NCBI GenBank assembly: GCA_000307955.1
Contig: ALAO01000126.1
Span: 1 to 37,673 of the forward strand
Direction: 5' to 3'
Source of the DNA: Solidesulfovibrio magneticus str. Maddingley MBC34
Lineage (GTDB): Bacteria > Desulfobacterota > Desulfovibrionia > Desulfovibrionales > Desulfovibrionaceae
Length of the DNA: 37,673 bases
Positions 33,788-37,673 of the stretch are shown piece by piece (the stretch's first letter is position 1; the number at the start of each line of letters is the position of its first letter). The notes under the pieces were generated by a model. That model did no database searches and had not been told where the DNA came from. It was given only the letters and a program-made list of their open reading frames with translations. Position numbers and translations under genes: made by a program.

Positions 33788-35520
33788 CCATCAATGCCGT
33801 CCTGCAGCTCAGCCTCTTCCTGATCCTGCTGCTCCTGCTCTCCTGGCCCCTTGGGCTCTACGCCGCCCGGGTCTACCAGGGCCAACCCTGCGGCCTGGAC
33901 AAAATCCTCGGCCCCCTGGAACGCCTGCTCTACCGCCTCTCGGGCGTCGATCCCGCCCGGGAAATGAACTGGAAGACCTACGCCCTGGCCATGACGGGCT
34001 TAAACGCCCTGGGACTCCTCGCCGTCTACGGCCTGGAGCGCCTCCAGGGCGGGTTGCCCCTCAATCCCCTGGGACTGCCCGGTGTGGACCCCTTCGTGGC
34101 CTTAAACACCGCCATAAGCTTCGCCAGCAACACCAACTGGCAAGCTTACGCCGGCGAGACCACCATGAGCATCCTCACCCAGATGTTGGGTCTGGCCGTG
34201 CAAAACTTCCTGTCCGCCGCCACCGGCATGGCCGTGGCCGTCGCCGTCATCCGGGGCATCGCCCGCCGGGAGACGACCTCCCTTGGCAACTTCTGGCAGG
34301 ACGCGACCCGCTCGGTGCTCTACATCCTGCTGCCGCTGTCCCTGGTCCTGGCCCTGGCGCTCATCTGGCAGGGCGTGCCCCAGACCTTCACCGCCCAGGT
34401 CGAGGCCGGCTGGATCGACCCGAGCGCCGTTTCGGCCTCCGCCCCGGACAGCCAGACCGCCCCGCCTACCGGCCAGTCCCTCATCCTTGGCCCGGTGGCT
34501 TCCCAGGTGGCCATCAAGCAGCTCGGCACCAACGGCGGCGGCTACTACAACGCCAACTCCGCCCATCCTTTCGAAAACCCCACGCCCCTGACCAACCTGC
34601 TCGAAATGCTGGCCATCCTGCTCATTCCGGCCGCCTTTTGCCACACCTTCGGGGCCATGGTCGGCGACCGGCGGCAGGGGTTGGCCCTGCTGGCCGCCAT
34701 GACCATCCTTTTTGCCGTCTTCGCCGGCCTGACCATGGCCGCCGAAGCGGTCCCCAATCCAGCCCTGGCCGGCATCGGCGTCCAAAGCGCCCCGAGCCTG
34801 GAAGGCAAGGAAGTCCGCTTCGGCCCGGCCGGCTCGGCCCTGTGGGCCGCCGTCACCACCGCCGCCTCCAACGGCTCGGTCAACGCCATGCACGACAGCT
34901 TCTCGCCCCTAGGCGGCCTGTGGCCCATGCTCCTCATGCAGCTGGGCGAAGTGGTCTACGGCGGCGTGGGATCGGGACTTTACGGCATGGTGGTCTTTGC
35001 CGTGGTCACGGTCTTCGTGGCCGGCCTCATGGTCGGGCGCACCCCGGAATATTGCGGCAAGAAAATCGAGCCCTTCGAGACCAAGATGGCCGCCCTTATC
35101 ATCCTCATCCCGCCCTTTGCCTGTCTGGCCGGCACGGCCCTGGCCTGCGTCATCGGTCCGGCCGACGCCGTCTCCAACCCCGGCCCCCATGGGTTTTCCC
35201 AGATGCTCTATGCCTTTTCGTCCATGGGCAACAACAACGGCAGCGCCTTTGCCGGCCTGACCGCCACCTCGCCCTTCTGGACCCTGGCCGGAGGGCTGGC
35301 CATGTTCGTGTCCCGCTACTGGCTCATACTCCCCGTGCTGGCCCTGGCCGGCTCCCTGGCCCGCAAGAAGCGTCTGGCCCAGGGACCGGGCACCCTGCCC
35401 ACCCACGGCCCCATCTTCGTCGGCTTGCTCATGGCCGTGGTGCTGGTCGTCGGCGCGCTGACCTTTGTGCCGTCCCTGGCCCTTGGGCCGGTGGCCGAAC
35501 AGCTGGCCCTTTTCCAATAG
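33784..35520 (+). CDS. kdpA: Potassium-transporting ATPase subunit KdpA
   Basis: KdpA is the potassium-selective channel-like subunit of the KdpFABC pump. The 578-residue, strongly hydrophobic protein starts [21 protein letters not shown]. It contains the four selectivity-loop regions of the SKT superfamily: [45 protein letters not shown] and [12 protein letters not shown]. The start at 33784 is fixed by the overlap with kdpF; a longer in-frame start (33763) lies inside kdpF. Length is close to that of the E. coli protein. Confidence 0.97.
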   Translation: MTINAVLQLSLFLILLLLLSWPLGLYAARVYQGQPCGLDKILGPLERLLYRLSGVDPAREMNWKTYALAMTGLNALGLLAVYGLERLQGGLPLNPLGLPGVDPFVALNTAISFASNTNWQAYAGETTMSILTQMLGLAVQNFLSAATGMAVAVAVIRGIARRETTSLGNFWQDATRSVLYILLPLSLVLALALIWQGVPQTFTAQVEAGWIDPSAVSASAPDSQTAPPTGQSLILGPVASQVAIKQLGTNGGGYYNANSAHPFENPTPLTNLLEMLAILLIPAAFCHTFGAMVGDRRQGLALLAAMTILFAVFAGLTMAAEAVPNPALAGIGVQSAPSLEGKEVRFGPAGSALWAAVTTAASNGSVNAMHDSFSPLGGLWPMLLMQLGEVVYGGVGSGLYGMVVFAVVTVFVAGLMVGRTPEYCGKKIEPFETKMAALIILIPPFACLAGTALACVIGPADAVSNPGPHGFSQMLYAFSSMGNNNGSAFAGLTATSPFWTLAGGLAMFVSRYWLILPVLALAGSLARKKRLAQGPGTLPTHGPIFVGLLMAVVLVVGALTFVPSLALGPVAEQLALFQ

Positions 35521-35530
35521 AGGTGTCGTT

Positions 35531-37600
35531 ATGACCAAGACCGCCAAACGTCCGCTTTTTGATCCGGCCATCGTCCGCCAGGCCGGCTTTGATTGCCTGC
35601 GCAAGCTCGCCCCAAGCCGCCAAGCCCGCAACCCCGTCATGTTCACCGTCTACATCGGCAGCGTCCTGACTACCGTCCTGGCCATCCAGGCCGCCCTGGG
35701 CCGGGGCGAGGCTCCGACGGGATTCGTTTCCGCCGTGGCCGCCTGGCTGTGGGCCACCATCCTTTTCGCCAACTTCGCCGAGGCCATGGCCGAGGGCCGG
35801 GGCAAGGCCCAGGCCGCCGCCCTCAAGGGGCTGCGCCGCGACGTCGTGGCCAAAAAACTCGCCGCCCCCCGCCGCGACGCCGCCGTGTCCCAGGTCCCGG
35901 CCAGTTCCCTGGCCCGGGGCGATCTGTTCCTGGTCGAGGCCGGCGATCCCATCCCCTCCGACGGCGATATCGTGGAAGGCATCGCCTCGGTGGACGAATC
36001 GGCCATCACCGGCGAAAGCGCCCCGGTCATCCGCGAGGCCGGCGGCGACCGCAGCGCCGTCACCGGCGGCACGCGCCTGCTGTCCGACTGGCTCATCGTG
36101 CGCGTGGCCTCCAATGCCGGCGAAACCTTCCTCGACCGCATGATCTCCCTGGTCGAGGGAGCCAAGCGCCGCAAGACGCCCAACGAAATCGCGCTCAATA
36201 TCCTGCTCGCCTCCCTCACCCTGGTCTTTCTGGTGGTCTGCGTCACCCTGCGCCCCATGTCGGCCTATGCCGTGGCCGCCGCCGGCCAGGGCCAGGCCGT
36301 GACCATCACCGCCCTGACCGCGCTTTTCGTCTGCCTGGCCCCCACCACCATCGGCGGCCTGCTCTCGGCCATCGGCATCGCCGGCATGGACCGCCTCATC
36401 CAGGCCGGGGTCATCGCCACCTCGGGCCGGGCCGTGGAGGCCGCCGGCGACGTGGACGTGCTGCTCCTCGACAAGACCGGCACCATAACCCTTGGCAACC
36501 GCCAGGCCTCTGCCTTCCTGCCGGCCAAGGGCGTGGACGAACGCGCCCTGGCCGAGGCGGCCCAGCTCGCCTCCCTGGCCGACGAAACCCCGGAAGGCCG
36601 CTCCATCGTGGTCCTGGCCAAGGAGCGCTTCGGTCTGCGCGGCCGCGACCTGACCGCCATGGGAGCGACCTTCGTGGCCTTCACGGCCCAGACCCGCCTG
36701 TCCGGCGTGGACCTGCCCGGCCGGACCATCCGCAAGGGCGCTTCCGACGCGGTCAAGGCCCTGGCCGAGGCCTCGGGCCAGCGCCTGCCGGCCGAGGTCG
36801 AACGGGCCATCCACGAGGTGGCCAAATCCGGCGGCACGCCCCTGGTGGTGGCCGAAAACGGCCGGGCGCTTGGCGTGGTCTGGCTCAAGGACATCGTCAA
36901 GGGCGGCATCCGCGAACGCTTCGCCGAACTGCGGGCCATGGGCATCAAGACCATCATGGTCACCGGCGACAATCCGCTCACCGCCGCCGCCATCGCCGCC
37001 GAAGCCGGGGTGGACGACTTCCTGGCCGAGGCCACCCCCGAGGCCAAGCTGGCCCGCATCCGCCAGTACCAGGCCGAGGGCAAGATGGTGGCCATGACCG
37101 GCGACGGCACCAACGACGCCCCGGCCCTGGCCCAGGCCGACGTCGGCGTGGCCATGAACTCCGGCACCCAGGCCGCCAAGGAAGCCGGCAACATGGTCGA
37201 TCTCGACTCCAACCCCACCAAGCTCCTGGAAGTGGTGGCCATCGGCAAGCAGCTCCTCATGACGCGCGGGTCGCTGACCACCTTTTCCATCGCCAACGAC
37301 ATCGCCAAATACTTCGCCATCATCCCGGCCGTGTTCATCGCCATCTACCCGCAACTGGGCGTCCTTAACGTCATGGGGCTGGCCACGCCCAAGTCGGCCG
37401 TGCTCTCGGCCGTCATTTTCAACGCGCTCATCATCGTCTTCCTCATTCCCCTGGCTCTTCGCGGCGTCAAATACGTGCCCGTGCCCGCCGCCGTCGCCCT
37501 GCGCCGCAACCTCCTCGTCTACGGCCTCGGCGGCCTGGCCGTGCCCTTCGCCGGCATCAAATGCATCGACCTCGCCATCGCCGCCCTGGGCTGGGCCTGA
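35531..37600 (+). CDS. kdpB: Potassium-transporting P-type ATPase subunit KdpB
   Basis: KdpB is the ATP-hydrolysing subunit of the Kdp pump. The 689-residue P-type ATPase has the phosphorylated Asp314 in [13 protein letters not shown], the dephosphorylation motif TGES (160-163, whose Ser163 corresponds to the inhibitory phosphoserine of E. coli KdpB) and the hinge [22 protein letters not shown] lies about seven bases before the ATG at 35531, ten bases after kdpA. kdpC would normally follow at once. Instead the next 73 bases to the window end hold a purine-rich stretch and a strong hairpin. Confidence 0.97.
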   Translation: MTKTAKRPLFDPAIVRQAGFDCLRKLAPSRQARNPVMFTVYIGSVLTTVLAIQAALGRGEAPTGFVSAVAAWLWATILFANFAEAMAEGRGKAQAAALKGLRRDVVAKKLAAPRRDAAVSQVPASSLARGDLFLVEAGDPIPSDGDIVEGIASVDESAITGESAPVIREAGGDRSAVTGGTRLLSDWLIVRVASNAGETFLDRMISLVEGAKRRKTPNEIALNILLASLTLVFLVVCVTLRPMSAYAVAAAGQGQAVTITALTALFVCLAPTTIGGLLSAIGIAGMDRLIQAGVIATSGRAVEAAGDVDVLLLDKTGTITLGNRQASAFLPAKGVDERALAEAAQLASLADETPEGRSIVVLAKERFGLRGRDLTAMGATFVAFTAQTRLSGVDLPGRTIRKGASDAVKALAEASGQRLPAEVERAIHEVAKSGGTPLVVAENGRALGVVWLKDIVKGGIRERFAELRAMGIKTIMVTGDNPLTAAAIAAEAGVDDFLAEATPEAKLARIRQYQAEGKMVAMTGDGTNDAPALAQADVGVAMNSGTQAAKEAGNMVDLDSNPTKLLEVVAIGKQLLMTRGSLTTFSIANDIAKYFAIIPAVFIAIYPQLGVLNVMGLATPKSAVLSAVIFNALIIVFLIPLALRGVKYVPVPAAVALRRNLLVYGLGGLAVPFAGIKCIDLAIAALGWA

Positions 37601-37647
37601 GGTGAAAGGTGGGCAGGAGAAAGAGAGGGAAGAAATGCCTCCGGCGG

Positions 37648-37672
37648 CCGGGAGGGGGTAACCCCCTCCCGG
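37648..37672. repeat. Strong hairpin after kdpB (possible REP-like repeat or terminator), at the window edge
   Basis: Arms CCGGGAGGGGG (37648-37658) and CCCCCTCCCGG (37662-37672) form an 11-bp perfect stem with loop TAA, preceded by a purine-rich tract and the phrase ATGCCTCCGGCGG (from 37635). The phrase with a G-rich hairpin resembles intergenic repeats I recall from Desulfovibrio genomes. Any T-run lies beyond the window, so a terminator cannot be confirmed. Confidence 0.5.
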
Positions 37673-37673
37673 A

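Overview
The window comes from a high-GC chromosome that looks like a sulfate-reducing Desulfovibrionaceae bacterium (Desulfovibrio/Solidesulfovibrio type). The evidence is a cooA-cooS-cooC carbon monoxide module, a manganese (family II) pyrophosphatase next to mannose-type PTS genes, an ftsH-folP-cdaA-ybbR-glmM-galU block, and an rpoN-hpf-ptsN-rapZ block. The genus is inferred from gene content and order, not from a marker-gene comparison. Almost every base is coding and no intergenic stretch exceeds about 300 bases. I see no insertion sequence, prophage, CRISPR array or integration scar.

Layout. 1-3.8 kb (+): the 3' end of a chemoreceptor with a C-terminal H-NOX heme domain, then two overlapping glycosyltransferase genes. 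3.8-9.4 kb (-): a PAS histidine kinase, a protein like 4-hydroxyphenylpyruvate dioxygenase, and priA. 9.4-16.6 kb (-): ftsH, folP, cdaA, a YbbR/CdaR-like gene, glmM and galU, a block joining membrane proteolysis, folate, cyclic di-AMP and cell-envelope sugar nucleotides. 16.7-18.6 kb (+): a CheY-like receiver and a PAS-PAS-HD-GYP phosphodiesterase. 18.6-22.3 kb (+): cooA, cooS and cooC, with a CooA-type operator before cooS. 22.5-28.9 kb (-): ppaC, mannose-type PTS EIIC, EIIB and EIIA, rapZ, ptsN, hpf and rpoN. 29.1-31.4 kb (-): kdsC and pyrG. 31.6-33.4 kb (+): purQ, tadA and a tRNA-Ser(CGA). 33.6-37.6 kb (+): a small membrane ORF, kdpF, kdpA and kdpB, followed by a strong hairpin at the window edge.

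The most unusual points are these. (1) The EIIC gene can only be read as a full-length protein by shifting frame at a run of nine T residues near its 5' end, which suggests slippage, phase variation or a sequence error. (2) A 29-codon single-span membrane ORF with a strong ribosome binding site precedes kdpF. (3) A Rex-like palindrome overlaps a good promoter for ppaC. (4) Two adjacent palindromes sit in the cooS-cooC gap. (5) lptC, lptA and lptB are absent from the usual kdsC-rpoN interval. (6) A sensory H-NOX domain lies at the C-terminal end of a chemoreceptor. (7) An intrinsic terminator abuts the priA start codon.

Together the window carries sensing of diatomic gases (H-NOX for NO/O2, CooA for CO), CO oxidation, nucleotide second messengers (cyclic di-AMP synthesis, cyclic di-GMP breakdown), a PTS-type regulatory phosphorelay next to sigma-54, and high-affinity potassium uptake, which is a known target of cyclic di-AMP control in other bacteria.
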